64,000 nt of DNA from the NCBI RefSeq assembly GCF_003646465.1, contig NZ_QZEX01000002.1:450471-514470 (forward strand). Direction: 5' to 3'. Position numbers and translations under genes: made by a program. This document shows positions 24,278 to 33,064 of this stretch, one piece after another. Position 1 is the stretch's first letter, and every line of letters starts with the position of its first letter. This DNA is from Chachezhania antarctica. Its GTDB lineage: Bacteria; Pseudomonadota; Alphaproteobacteria; Rhodobacterales; Rhodobacteraceae. The notes under the pieces are model-generated. The model ran no database searches, had not been told where the DNA came from, and saw only the letters and a list, made by a program, of their open reading frames with translations.

Positions 24278-27200
24278 AAGAAATAATGTCGGGACGCTCT
24301 TCGATATAGATGAATCCTCGCCCGAGATCGATATCGATTTTGATCGCAGGCTAGCTGTTTTTGGAGCGCAGTTTGGCGCTAGTATTGAGGCAATTGCGGA
24401 ACCGGCCATTACTCGGCGACTTAGAATAAGACCGTTTTCACAACGACATCTCGTCGGTGTCGTCGGCGAAGATCAGGACGGACACGAAATCCTGTTTCTT
24501 CCGCGTAAGACAACCTCATCTGTTCCGTTCGACAAAGTGTATGTGTGCCCCTCGGCAGTTGACGTCGAGACCTTCGTCAAGAGGGCATCTGATGCACCAC
24601 TCACCCTTCTAGCGCCGTTGCCGCTGAACCCGAAAAAAGATGCTGACGAAATTGCGAAGCTTTGCAATGAGATCGCTTCCAGCTGGACTAATGGCGTTTC
24701 TTTCGCAAGCGAGCAAACGGATGGCGATCAGGTCATAAAACCAGGTTTCCGTTCACCTCAGATTGGCGCTCTACACGCTTTGCAAGCCCATTGGACTGTG
24801 TCCGCGAAGATCGCCACGGTCGTTATGCCGACGGGAACCGGTAAGACGGAGACGATGATTGCAGCAGGTCTTCAAGAACGGGCAAATTGCATTCTGGTGA
24901 TCGTGCCAAGCGACGCGCTCAGAACACAGATTGCAAATGCGTTCGAGCAACTGGGTATACTGCCTAAAGCTGGCTTGATTGATGAAGGCGCGCAATACCC
25001 AGTGGTATCGTTGCTGCGCAAGCGACCAACGAGTGTCGAGGAAGCACGTGGTCTGTTCGCCATCTCGAACGTCGTTATCACAACGATGTCTATCGCCGCT
25101 GGTGTGTCGTCAGAAATTCAAGCGGCAATGGCTGAGTGTACGTCGCATCTTTTCATCGATGAGGCTCACCACGTGGCTGCGAGAACCTGGCGCGAATTCA
25201 GGGAAGCGTTCGGTAAGGTCAAGATCGTTCAATTCACAGCAACGCCGTTTCGCAATGATGGAATGCGGGTCGATGGCAAGTTCATTTTTGTTTACCCGCT
25301 GGGACTGGCTCAAGCGGAGGGCTATTTCAGAAAAATCGACTATCAGCCCGTCGATGGGCTCGACCGCGACGATATCGACGAACAAATCATTGAGAAAGTC
25401 GGTGAAGCTCTCGAAGCGGACGAGGCGAACGGATATCGCCACCTTGCGATGGCGCGGGGAAACAAGCGGACCCGAGCGGAAGAGTTGCATGAGAAGTATC
25501 GGCGTCGTTGGCCTCAATACAATCCAGTTCTTCTACACAGCGGTTTGAGCGCATCTGAGCAAGCTGATGCGATCACGAAATTACGAGCAGGCAAGCATCG
25601 CATCGTCGTTTGTGTCGATATGCTCGGTGAGGGTTTTGATCTGCCCGAGCTCAAGATAGCGGGATTGCATGATCCGAAGAAGTCAGAGGCCGTGACGCTG
25701 CAGTTCATTGGTCGTTTCACGCGCACTCGCGACGATCTGGGTGAGGCAACAGTTATCGCTGCGGTGACGCGAGATGAAGGAAGCCCCTTGGCAAGTTTGT
25801 TTGCTGAGGATGCGGATTGGAACAAGCTCATCAATCAGATTGGTTCAAAAGCAACCGAGCGTGCCGTCCGACGCGAAGAGGTGTTCGAGGGCTTTGGGGG
25901 AATCGATGCAGAGATACCTTTGGAAACATTGCGCCCGACCTTGGGGACGATTGTCTACAAGACAACCCAATCGCCTTGGGACCCAATTGGTGGCATTGAA
26001 AGGTTCGACCACCGACAGCTGATCGTCGACGGTCCACACATTAACCACCACGACGCGCTGGCAATCTTCATCACCGAACGCGCCGACCTACCGAAATGGA
26101 GCCGCTTCAAAGGCATCGCCGATGTTACCTACGATCTCTTCATGGTGCATTGGGATCAAGAGGCCGGTCTGCTTTATGTCTCGGCTTCGCATGATGATCG
26201 CTTGGACGATTTGGCCAAGGCGCTATGCGGCGACGATGCAGAACGAATTCGGGGCGAAGATATCTTTCGGGCGCTCGATCCTTTGCGGCGTCCGGTGCTG
26301 AATACGTTAGGCTTGAGTGAAACGCGTCGCCGCAAGATTCGTTATTCGCAATATCAAGGCAGCGATATTGCTGATGAATTGCGAAGCCGAAGTGGGAACA
26401 GGACGCGCAGCAAGACAAACCTGATGGTTGTCGGCTTCACTGACGATGGCAGGGTGTCGCTCGGCTGTTCGCGAAAGGGAAAGATCTGGGCGCAAGAGCG
26501 TACCAATGATTTCGGACGCTGGATGGACTGGTGCCACGACCTTGGTCGTTCACTTCTCGATGAGACGATCTCGACGGCCGGCATCATTGATCGCCTCATT
26601 CAGCCCGAGCTTGTCTCGGAGGTTCCCCAAAAGTCTCCAGTCGCAGTCGATTGGTATGAGGGGATGTCTGTCCTTGATGAAGATAGTTGGGTTTTCACAA
26701 TCAACGGTGAACGACACTCCATTTATGACTGCGAACTGGAGCTTTCGTCGCATGACGCACAGAACCGCATCGAGTTCTCGATAGTGGCAGGTACTGCGCG
26801 TGCAGAGTTTACGATGACGATCAACGACGAAGGCGTGCGGTACGCGTTGAAGGAAGGTCAATCTGCGTCAGCCGAAAAGAGTGCGACGCCTGTCCCGTTG
26901 TCACGCTGGTTTCATGAGTATCCCCCGACGATCTACTTCGCCGACGGTGATTCCCTTGTGGCGGATGAACTCTTTCCACTTCCCGATACGGAAGTGCCGT
27001 ACTTCCCAGATGACCATTTCGAGGTCTGGGATTGGACCGGTGTGGATATCCGCGTTGAATCGCTCGGACTTGAGCGGCGGGCCGATAGTGTTCAAGCGAG
27101 GACAATCGAGCAGGTTCGCTCAGCTACGGGAAGCCACATCATATTTAATGATGATGGGACCGGTGAGGTCGCTGATGTCGTGGCTTTCGAGCAAGATGGC

Positions 27201-27593
27201 AATCACGTCACGGTGCGATTGTATCACTGCAAGTATTCGTCTTCGGATGCGCCTGGTGCGAGGGTCGGCGACCTCTACGAGGTGTGTGGTCAAGCCCAAC
27301 GGTCAGTTCGAAGGTGCGAACGACCACAGAGGTTGATCGATCGGTTGCTTAGGCGTGAAGGTGATCGTCTGCGAGCTGGCAAGCCAAGTCGCTTCGAAGA
27401 AGGCGGAGTTGACGATTTGAAGGCCCTGCGCTCGCAGCGAAACCAGCTCGAATACCAATTCGAGATCTTTGTGGTCCAGCCAGGGTACTCGCTCGCGGCC
27501 AAGAATAGTACACATTCACAAGTCTTGGCCTCAACGGAGTCATTCGTTGTTGATACCTTCGCATCAAAATTTCGAATGATATGTAGCACATAG
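24261..27593 (+). CDS. SF2 DEAD/DEAH helicase with C-terminal PD-(D/E)XK-like nuclease
   Basis: A 1110-residue protein. The helicase core has Walker A MPTGTGKTE (190-198), DEAH (about 299-302), QFTATPFR and motif VI QFIGRFTR. A long middle region follows. The C-terminal part (about 965-1010) reads GEVADVV...VTVRLYHCKYS followed by DLYEVCGQAQ, a layout matching PD-(D/E)XK nucleases with Asp and the catalytic Lys in HCK. It resembles the ResIII-type motor of restriction systems but has no methyltransferase nearby. It is AT-richer than the flanking transfer genes. A defence role is inferred from architecture and neighbours. Confidence 0.8.
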   Translation: MGLTGRRNNVGTLFDIDESSPEIDIDFDRRLAVFGAQFGASIEAIAEPAITRRLRIRPFSQRHLVGVVGEDQDGHEILFLPRKTTSSVPFDKVYVCPSAVDVETFVKRASDAPLTLLAPLPLNPKKDADEIAKLCNEIASSWTNGVSFASEQTDGDQVIKPGFRSPQIGALHALQAHWTVSAKIATVVMPTGTGKTETMIAAGLQERANCILVIVPSDALRTQIANAFEQLGILPKAGLIDEGAQYPVVSLLRKRPTSVEEARGLFAISNVVITTMSIAAGVSSEIQAAMAECTSHLFIDEAHHVAARTWREFREAFGKVKIVQFTATPFRNDGMRVDGKFIFVYPLGLAQAEGYFRKIDYQPVDGLDRDDIDEQIIEKVGEALEADEANGYRHLAMARGNKRTRAEELHEKYRRRWPQYNPVLLHSGLSASEQADAITKLRAGKHRIVVCVDMLGEGFDLPELKIAGLHDPKKSEAVTLQFIGRFTRTRDDLGEATVIAAVTRDEGSPLASLFAEDADWNKLINQIGSKATERAVRREEVFEGFGGIDAEIPLETLRPTLGTIVYKTTQSPWDPIGGIERFDHRQLIVDGPHINHHDALAIFITERADLPKWSRFKGIADVTYDLFMVHWDQEAGLLYVSASHDDRLDDLAKALCGDDAERIRGEDIFRALDPLRRPVLNTLGLSETRRRKIRYSQYQGSDIADELRSRSGNRTRSKTNLMVVGFTDDGRVSLGCSRKGKIWAQERTNDFGRWMDWCHDLGRSLLDETISTAGIIDRLIQPELVSEVPQKSPVAVDWYEGMSVLDEDSWVFTINGERHSIYDCELELSSHDAQNRIEFSIVAGTARAEFTMTINDEGVRYALKEGQSASAEKSATPVPLSRWFHEYPPTIYFADGDSLVADELFPLPDTEVPYFPDDHFEVWDWTGVDIRVESLGLERRADSVQARTIEQVRSATGSHIIFNDDGTGEVADVVAFEQDGNHVTVRLYHCKYSSSDAPGARVGDLYEVCGQAQRSVRRCERPQRLIDRLLRREGDRLRAGKPSRFEEGGVDDLKALRSQRNQLEYQFEIFVVQPGYSLAAKNSTHSQVLASTESFVVDTFASKFRMICST

Positions 27594-28009
27594 AAGACGG
27601 CATGCCTCTGCGCACCGTTAGCGGAACGGGTAGATGATATGAGATGAAGTCGTTCGATGATTTACCCAAGCGCGATCGCAATCATGCGTTGGAAGACGAG
27701 GCTGTCGGCCTTCTTGCCTCAAAGTTAGGGAGCAAAGCGTCTACAAATCTAGGGGCATCTCAATTTGCGTATGCGAAATGGCACACGCGAACGGCAACCA
27801 GGCCGTCCAATCTGCCGGAGTGGAACATCTTCGGACACTGTCAGGACCGATTTTGACAGTGTGACTTGGAGATGTGAAGCTACCCGCGTCTTCAGAAACT
27901 ATTTTTTTGCTGGTTCTACGCATGCCAATTACCGACACTGGCATTCGACGTACTCGTTCTGTCCGGTCAGGAGCTGCTCCAGGACCCCGCACGCCGAAAG
28001 GAATTCAAT
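27594..28009. other. Intergenic region between helicase and ATPase unit
   Basis: This 416-base stretch contains a truncated DUF4365-like start (27644-27856, listed separately) and presumably the promoter of the ATPase-HNH-DUF2235 operon, for which no clear -35/-10 pair was identified. An AAGGAA ribosome binding site lies just before the GTG at 28010. Confidence 0.45.
27644..27856 (+). pseudogene. Truncated N-terminal fragment resembling DUF4365 proteins
   Basis: A 70-codon frame whose first residues, MKSFDDLPKRDRNHALEDEAVG, match the characteristic opening of DUF4365 proteins (a nuclease-like domain seen in defence loci). After about residue 32 the similarity ends and the sequence looks random before the stop. 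It is probably the stump of a gene lost when the downstream unit arrived. Confidence 0.4.
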
Positions 28010-30253
28010 GTGAGGTTTGTCGATCGTAATGCCATCTCTGTCCCGGCAGCGTTCTCTCGCTCAACCGCACATGAAGCACGCCGCAATTTGTTGGAAATGT
28101 TCCGCCAGGATGCCCGCAAATTGCATCAGACGCGGGTCGAATCTGTTCTTGATCCCAAGGGTCCGAGCACAAGTGAGAATGTTCGCGATGCTTTGGAGAC
28201 ACTTTTCAAGAGCAGATGTGCATTCTGCGAGACACCTCTTAGCGAAACTTCGGTCTATCGTTTTCGGCCAAGTGCAAATGCCGAACCGGTCGAAGATGCC
28301 AGCGTGTCTCACCTGTACTACGCCTGGCTCGCGGAAGCCTGGGAAAACCTTTACCCCATTTGCCATGACTGTAGGCCTGAGAACCCAAGCTTCTTTCCGG
28401 TAAATGGGCGACGGATAAAAATACCAGACCTTCAGATGCTGGAGAGCTTTGTCGAGCGCAACGATGGGCGTTGGCCGGACTATCCGCTGGAAGAACGACA
28501 CGTGCTTCTCGATCCCTGCAAGGACAAGCAACTTTGGAGAAGCCTATTTTTTCGCTCAACCGGGGAGGTCGTTGGTCTCAGTCGACGCGGCCACGAGACA
28601 ATCAGGCATTTCCGACTTGATCGGACTGAGCTCCAAGAAAGCCGCGAACGCGCAATTAGACACTCGATCCAACAAACAGAGCTCCAGTTACGGCGCGAGA
28701 CCGAAAGGCCAGAGCCGACAGAATTCGGACACGAGGGCGCCTGTGATCTGTTCCTACGCGAGGTTCTTCATGAAGCGTTGGAGCGCCGTGTGTCCCGCGA
28801 CCGGCGCGGTCAGATCGCAGCGCTTGCTCGAACGAATGACGGAATTGATCGGTTCCGTGCTGCGATTGAAAGCATCGACGCGCGTGGGGTCTACGAAGAG
28901 GCCGCGGCTCCAATGCTTGTGCTTCCCGGTAAACCAGCATCGCTGCGGTCGGTGTCAATCCGCAATTTTAAGTCGCTCGAGCAAATTGACTTCGATCTGC
29001 CGCCATCGGAACCAAGTCAGCCCGCGCCCGCATTGTTGATTCTGGGCGAGAACGCCACGGGCAAGAGCACAATTCTGGAGGCTGTTGCCCTGGCGGTCAT
29101 GCCGCAGGCCGCGCGAGCGAAGCTGCGCTTCGAAGTGTCAAACGCCGTGCTCGATCCAAAATATCTAGGAGCCCCCGATCAGGCGCCGCCGCCCAATGCC
29201 GAGATATTGGCAGAGTTCACTGAGCACCCCAACATATCGCTCATGTTGTCGCGCGGAGAAGGCGGCCGGATGACCCCAAGCGGCTCCGTGCATCTGCCCA
29301 TTTTTGCATACGGTGCCTACCGACAATTTCTGAAAGGCGAGCGCAACTTCGCGGTCCACAAACATGTGAGATCGCTCTTTCATTCAGACGAGCTCCTCTC
29401 CAATCCGGAACGTTGGTTGCTCAAACTGGATGATGCGAACTTCGATATGGTGGTACGTGCCCTGCGCGAAGTCTTCAGTATCGAGGGTGCGTTCGACGTC
29501 CTTGAGCGAAGTGAGGGCAAGGTTTTCGTCGTCGCTGAGCCGTCCGACAAGGAGCAGGGAAGTCCCCTCAGAACACCCATTGAGCAGGTATCGTCCGGGT
29601 TTCGCGCCGTGCTCGCCATGCTCTGCGACATCATGCAGGGATTGATGGACCCGCGGGTGAACCCTGGCTTTGAGTCTCTCGATGGAGCGACGGCACTGGT
29701 CTTGGTCGACGAGGTCGAGGCCCACCTTCATCCCCGCTGGAAAATGTCAATCATGACCGGTTTGAGAAAGGCGTTGCCGGGCGTCACGTTCATTGCGACG
29801 TCGCATGATCCGCTTTGTCTAAGAGGCATGAAGAAAGGCGAGGTCATGGTCCTGGAGCGGATATCCGGCGATCAGGCCCGCACCGACCTTCCCGTATTTA
29901 CCCATAGTCTCGTCGATCTGCCCGACAACGAGAACTGGACGGTGGAGCAGCTTCTGACCGCCGATTTCTTCCAGATGCGAACAACAGAAAGCCTCGCCGC
30001 GGAAAAGCGCGCGGCGGACATGGAGGACCGTTTGGCCAAGGGTACCAAACCTTCGGATGATCCGGAGCTTTCTGCTTATCTTGCGGAACTCTCCGCGGAC
30101 CTGCCGATTGGCCACACGGAGGTCCAGCGGCTGGTCCAGGAGGCAATAGCGACATTCCTGCGTGAGCGTCGCGACGCCAGCGACGAAAAGCTGCGGCAGC
30201 TGCGCGACGACACCCGCCAATCGATTCTCGAAGCCTTGCGGCGCGTCGGATGA
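28010..30253 (+). CDS. AAA ATPase with N-terminal degenerate HNH domain (Septu PtuA-like)
   Basis: A 747-residue protein starting at GTG behind AAGGAA. Residues about 60-130 form a TIGR02646-like HNH zinc domain with C70, C73, C118 and C121, but the catalytic EHFRPK is replaced by YRFRPS (Y83, R84, S88) and the CN.K motif by CRPE, so nuclease activity is probably lost. The rest is an SMC/ABC-type ATPase: Walker A GENATGKST (346-354), signature QVSSGFRAVLAML, Walker B ALVLVDEVEAHLHP, and the switch FIATSHD. The C-terminus is charged and helical. Its stop overlaps the HNH gene start (ATGA). In Septu and retron-Septu systems such ATPases hold the HNH partner in check. Confidence 0.85.
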   Translation: MRFVDRNAISVPAAFSRSTAHEARRNLLEMFRQDARKLHQTRVESVLDPKGPSTSENVRDALETLFKSRCAFCETPLSETSVYRFRPSANAEPVEDASVSHLYYAWLAEAWENLYPICHDCRPENPSFFPVNGRRIKIPDLQMLESFVERNDGRWPDYPLEERHVLLDPCKDKQLWRSLFFRSTGEVVGLSRRGHETIRHFRLDRTELQESRERAIRHSIQQTELQLRRETERPEPTEFGHEGACDLFLREVLHEALERRVSRDRRGQIAALARTNDGIDRFRAAIESIDARGVYEEAAAPMLVLPGKPASLRSVSIRNFKSLEQIDFDLPPSEPSQPAPALLILGENATGKSTILEAVALAVMPQAARAKLRFEVSNAVLDPKYLGAPDQAPPPNAEILAEFTEHPNISLMLSRGEGGRMTPSGSVHLPIFAYGAYRQFLKGERNFAVHKHVRSLFHSDELLSNPERWLLKLDDANFDMVVRALREVFSIEGAFDVLERSEGKVFVVAEPSDKEQGSPLRTPIEQVSSGFRAVLAMLCDIMQGLMDPRVNPGFESLDGATALVLVDEVEAHLHPRWKMSIMTGLRKALPGVTFIATSHDPLCLRGMKKGEVMVLERISGDQARTDLPVFTHSLVDLPDNENWTVEQLLTADFFQMRTTESLAAEKRAADMEDRLAKGTKPSDDPELSAYLAELSADLPIGHTEVQRLVQEAIATFLRERRDASDEKLRQLRDDTRQSILEALRRVG

Positions 30254-31200
30254 GAAAGGTCGATCGAACAGAAGCGGCGCCCGAGGATCTGAGTGAGAAG
30301 GGCGGTCAAGAGCTTCTTGATGCGATCACGCATTTTGAAGGCAATCCTCCAAATCCAGCGAGCTTTGACTTCAAGAGATACAAGCTCAAGTCTGTTAAAG
30401 ACGCGCTCGAAAAGATGTTTCATGGCAAGTGTGCCTACTGCGAAACCTTCTATGCGAGCTCTCAGCCGCTCGACGTTGAACACTTCCGTCCCAAAGGCGC
30501 CGTGGCGGGTGAAAGCGACCACAGGGGCTACTGGTGGCTGGCGATGGTGTGGGAAAACCTGCTTCCAAGTTGCATCGATTGCAATCGAAAGCGGAACCAG
30601 GTCACCCCTAAAGGGGATACGTCCCAAGTGCGACTGCTGGAGGAAACGGCTGGGTATTCGGCATCGGCCACCGTCGGATCAGGAAAGAAGGACAGTTTTC
30701 CGCTCGCAGGGACGGGCGTTCGTGCTTCGAAGCGCACGGACCAGATAACGGCCGAGAAGGCGCTTCTGTTGAATCCGTGCGAGGACGACCCGGAACTTCA
30801 TATCAGATACTTCTTTGACAGAGAGAGGCCTGTCTCCTTCGTCCTCGCGAAGGAGCTCGCCGGCGATCCGGACTTTACAGGTGCGGACGGCTTGAGTTCG
30901 AAGGGTGCCACGTCGGTACATGTCTACGGCCTCAATCGCCTGAGGCTCGTACAAGCCCGCACGCGCCTTCTTCGCCGGCTGGAATTTCTGGCCGATCTCG
31001 CAATCGATCTGAAACTCCTGGCTGAACAGTTGAAGGGAAATGCGGACCCGGACATCAGGCGTGCGGGATTGCAAGTGGACGGGTTCGGGGACCGAACGCT
31101 TGCCGAGCTGGTAGAGATGTGTGCTGAAGATCAGCCTTATTCCGCCATGGCGCAGTCCTGGATGCGCGAGTTTAAAGAACGGCTCGAAGCGGTAGTGTGA
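30250..31200 (+). CDS. HNH endonuclease (Septu PtuB-like, TIGR02646-like)
   Basis: A 316-residue nuclease with all expected residues: zinc ligands C61/C64 (CAYCE) and C108/C111, catalytic EHFRPK (E77, H78, K82), WWLAMVWENLLPSC and CNRKR (N112, K114). It is the presumed effector of the three-gene unit, cutting DNA or nucleic acid when released by the ATPase. The start overlaps the ATPase stop by 4 bases, so the two are translated together. The C-terminal half is helical and likely the ATPase-binding part. Compared with the degenerate copy inside the ATPase, this one looks fully active. Confidence 0.87.
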   Translation: MRKVDRTEAAPEDLSEKGGQELLDAITHFEGNPPNPASFDFKRYKLKSVKDALEKMFHGKCAYCETFYASSQPLDVEHFRPKGAVAGESDHRGYWWLAMVWENLLPSCIDCNRKRNQVTPKGDTSQVRLLEETAGYSASATVGSGKKDSFPLAGTGVRASKRTDQITAEKALLLNPCEDDPELHIRYFFDRERPVSFVLAKELAGDPDFTGADGLSSKGATSVHVYGLNRLRLVQARTRLLRRLEFLADLAIDLKLLAEQLKGNADPDIRRAGLQVDGFGDRTLAELVEMCAEDQPYSAMAQSWMREFKERLEAVV

Positions 31201-31209
31201 GGTACGCAT

Positions 31210-32352
31210 ATGCCAAAGAATATCGTCATTCTGCTTGACGGCACATCAAACGAAATATCAGCCGACCGGACCAACATCCTTCGGCTATATGGAACGCTGA
31301 CGAAGAACGAAAAGCAGCTCGTCTACTATGATCCAGGCGTGGGAACCTTCGGCGCTGAAGGGGCCTGGTCTCATCTTTGGCGCAAGGCCGTTGAGATCTG
31401 GGGTATGGCGACAGGGTGGGGCCTCGATGCCAATGTGAAGCAGGCTTATCGATTTCTTATCGAGAACTACGAGCGCAACGACGGCGGGGAGCGCGATAGG
31501 ATTTACATTTTCGGGTTCTCACGCGGAGCGTACTCGGCCCGCGTTCTGTCGGGTTTCATTCACACGTTCGGTTTGATGGAAGCGAGGAACCTTAATCTTC
31601 TCGACTACGCTTACAGGGCCTACAAGCGCATTGGTTCCAGCGGCGAGGATGCCTTCGCCGAAATGCGTCTGTTCGAGAGGATCATGCGACCGGACCGTCC
31701 ACCCGTACGACTGCTCGGACTTTTTGATACTGTCGCATCTGTCATCGAGAGTGGTCGCACTCTGCCTCGCCTGCGCAGCCATGCCCATACCCGCAACAAT
31801 TCCTCCGTTGAGGCAGTGCGTCATGCCGTGGCTATTTCCGATCGACGAACGATGTTCAGGCCTCAGCTTTGGAACGAGGGTCAAACATTCAGGGCGAACA
31901 GATTTGATGATACTGACGGAACGCCGCAAGATTTCAAGGAAGTGTGGTTTGCCGGTGTTCACGGCGATATCGGAGGCGGGTATCCGGAGGAGGAGGCTGG
32001 GTTGGCCAAGATCCCCCTACATTGGATGATCGAAGAAACGAAAGACTTTGGCCTGCTTTACAAGACACGAACCGTAAATGAACTGGTTCTCGGAAAGGCC
32101 GATCACGGACAATACGTTGGTCCGGATCCGACCTCGGACGAGCATGACTCCATGAGCGTTGGCTGGCGTCTGCTGGAATTCGTTCCGCGGAGAAAGCCTT
32201 CGGACTCCACGAGACGTGACGTCTTTGGGTGGATCATTCCGAGAATGGAACCTCGGCGCATCCCTTCAGGCTCGTGCATCCATCATTCGGTTTTCGCAGG
32301 AGGTCGGAAACCGGAAAATCTACCGGAGGAGCATATCGTCGACGGCGAATGA
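31210..32352 (+). CDS. DUF2235 alpha/beta hydrolase (T6SS phospholipase-like)
   Basis: A 380-residue protein of the DUF2235 family, known chiefly from type VI secretion phospholipase effectors (Tle1-like). The opening KNIVILLDGTSNE is typical. The nucleophile elbow is GFSRG (S104), with likely triad partners D173 (LLGLFDTVAS) and H251 (FAGVHGDIGGGY). There is no signal peptide or VgrG/PAAR gene nearby, so a cytoplasmic role is likely. It starts 9 bases after the HNH stop behind GAGGT, in the same operon. Coupled to a Septu-like ATPase-HNH pair, it could act as a second, membrane-attacking effector. That role is my inference. Confidence 0.85.
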   Translation: MPKNIVILLDGTSNEISADRTNILRLYGTLTKNEKQLVYYDPGVGTFGAEGAWSHLWRKAVEIWGMATGWGLDANVKQAYRFLIENYERNDGGERDRIYIFGFSRGAYSARVLSGFIHTFGLMEARNLNLLDYAYRAYKRIGSSGEDAFAEMRLFERIMRPDRPPVRLLGLFDTVASVIESGRTLPRLRSHAHTRNNSSVEAVRHAVAISDRRTMFRPQLWNEGQTFRANRFDDTDGTPQDFKEVWFAGVHGDIGGGYPEEEAGLAKIPLHWMIEETKDFGLLYKTRTVNELVLGKADHGQYVGPDPTSDEHDSMSVGWRLLEFVPRRKPSDSTRRDVFGWIIPRMEPRRIPSGSCIHHSVFAGGRKPENLPEEHIVDGE

Positions 32353-32630
32353 GCGCCCGCAGGACTGTTGTTTGTCCCGATACTCCTACGAGTCACGTTC
32401 ACCTGTACTCAGTCTAGCAACCGATAAGCGGGAATGACGGTTACGATATTGCGACCCATCATGGTTGCCCTGAACCAACGCGCCTTGGCTTAAGTGGTGG
32501 ACGTCCGCCTTGGGGAAGCTGCATCGCAGCATTTGGCGTCAACTTCAGCGGCAGCTCTGGGCCGATCAGCCCGGACACGGTGATCACGGCTACAGTTCCG
32601 ACGTCTGCGGCTGAGATAGGTGACATCCAT

Positions 32631-33062
32631 TCAGGCACCTGCCCCGCCGTCCACATCTTCCGACACCTCCTGCCGCAGCTTCGGCCCCTGGGCCAGGCGC
32701 CTACCGAGAGCCGAGATGAATGCCTCGTAACGCTCCCCTGCCTTGGCCCGCGCCGCCTTGGCTGCGGGTTCCGGCAGAGCCGGTGTTGTCGCAAGCCAGA
32801 AACGGATGAACACAGCCAGGCTTTCGACGGAGATCCCGACATCGCGTTCCAGCCGGGTGATCCGCCTGTCGATCTGATCCAGGCGTCGGGCCAGAACCGC
32901 GTCGCGGCGCTCTGCGTCATCCGGAGAGAGGAAGGATGCGATCGCGGCCTCGGCCACCATCGATTGGGATCGATCACGCCGGGCGGCGAAGTCTGCCAGC
33001 ATCTTCATGACCTCAGGATCGAGGTAGACCGAAATCTTCGTCTTCTTGCGGCTGGTGGTCAT
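32631..33062 (-). CDS. CopG-family ribbon-helix-helix protein
   Basis: A 143-residue protein with an N-terminal ribbon-helix-helix (KTKISVYLDPEVMKMLADFAARRDRSQSMVAEAAI) followed by a coiled region. It starts 2 bases after the traG stop, behind GGAG. In related elements this gene lies between traG and trbB, so it marks the right border of the inserted cargo. It may control the transfer operon or act as a relaxosome accessory protein. Confidence 0.88.
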   Translation of the reverse strand: MTTSRKKTKISVYLDPEVMKMLADFAARRDRSQSMVAEAAIASFLSPDDAERRDAVLARRLDQIDRRITRLERDVGISVESLAVFIRFWLATTPALPEPAAKAARAKAGERYEAFISALGRRLAQGPKLRQEVSEDVDGGAGA

Positions 33063-33064
33063 GA

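Noticed and set aside
28008..28013. ATG at 28008 as start of the ATPase
   Set aside because: It is followed directly by TGA; the GTG at 28010 is in the correct frame with a ribosome binding site.
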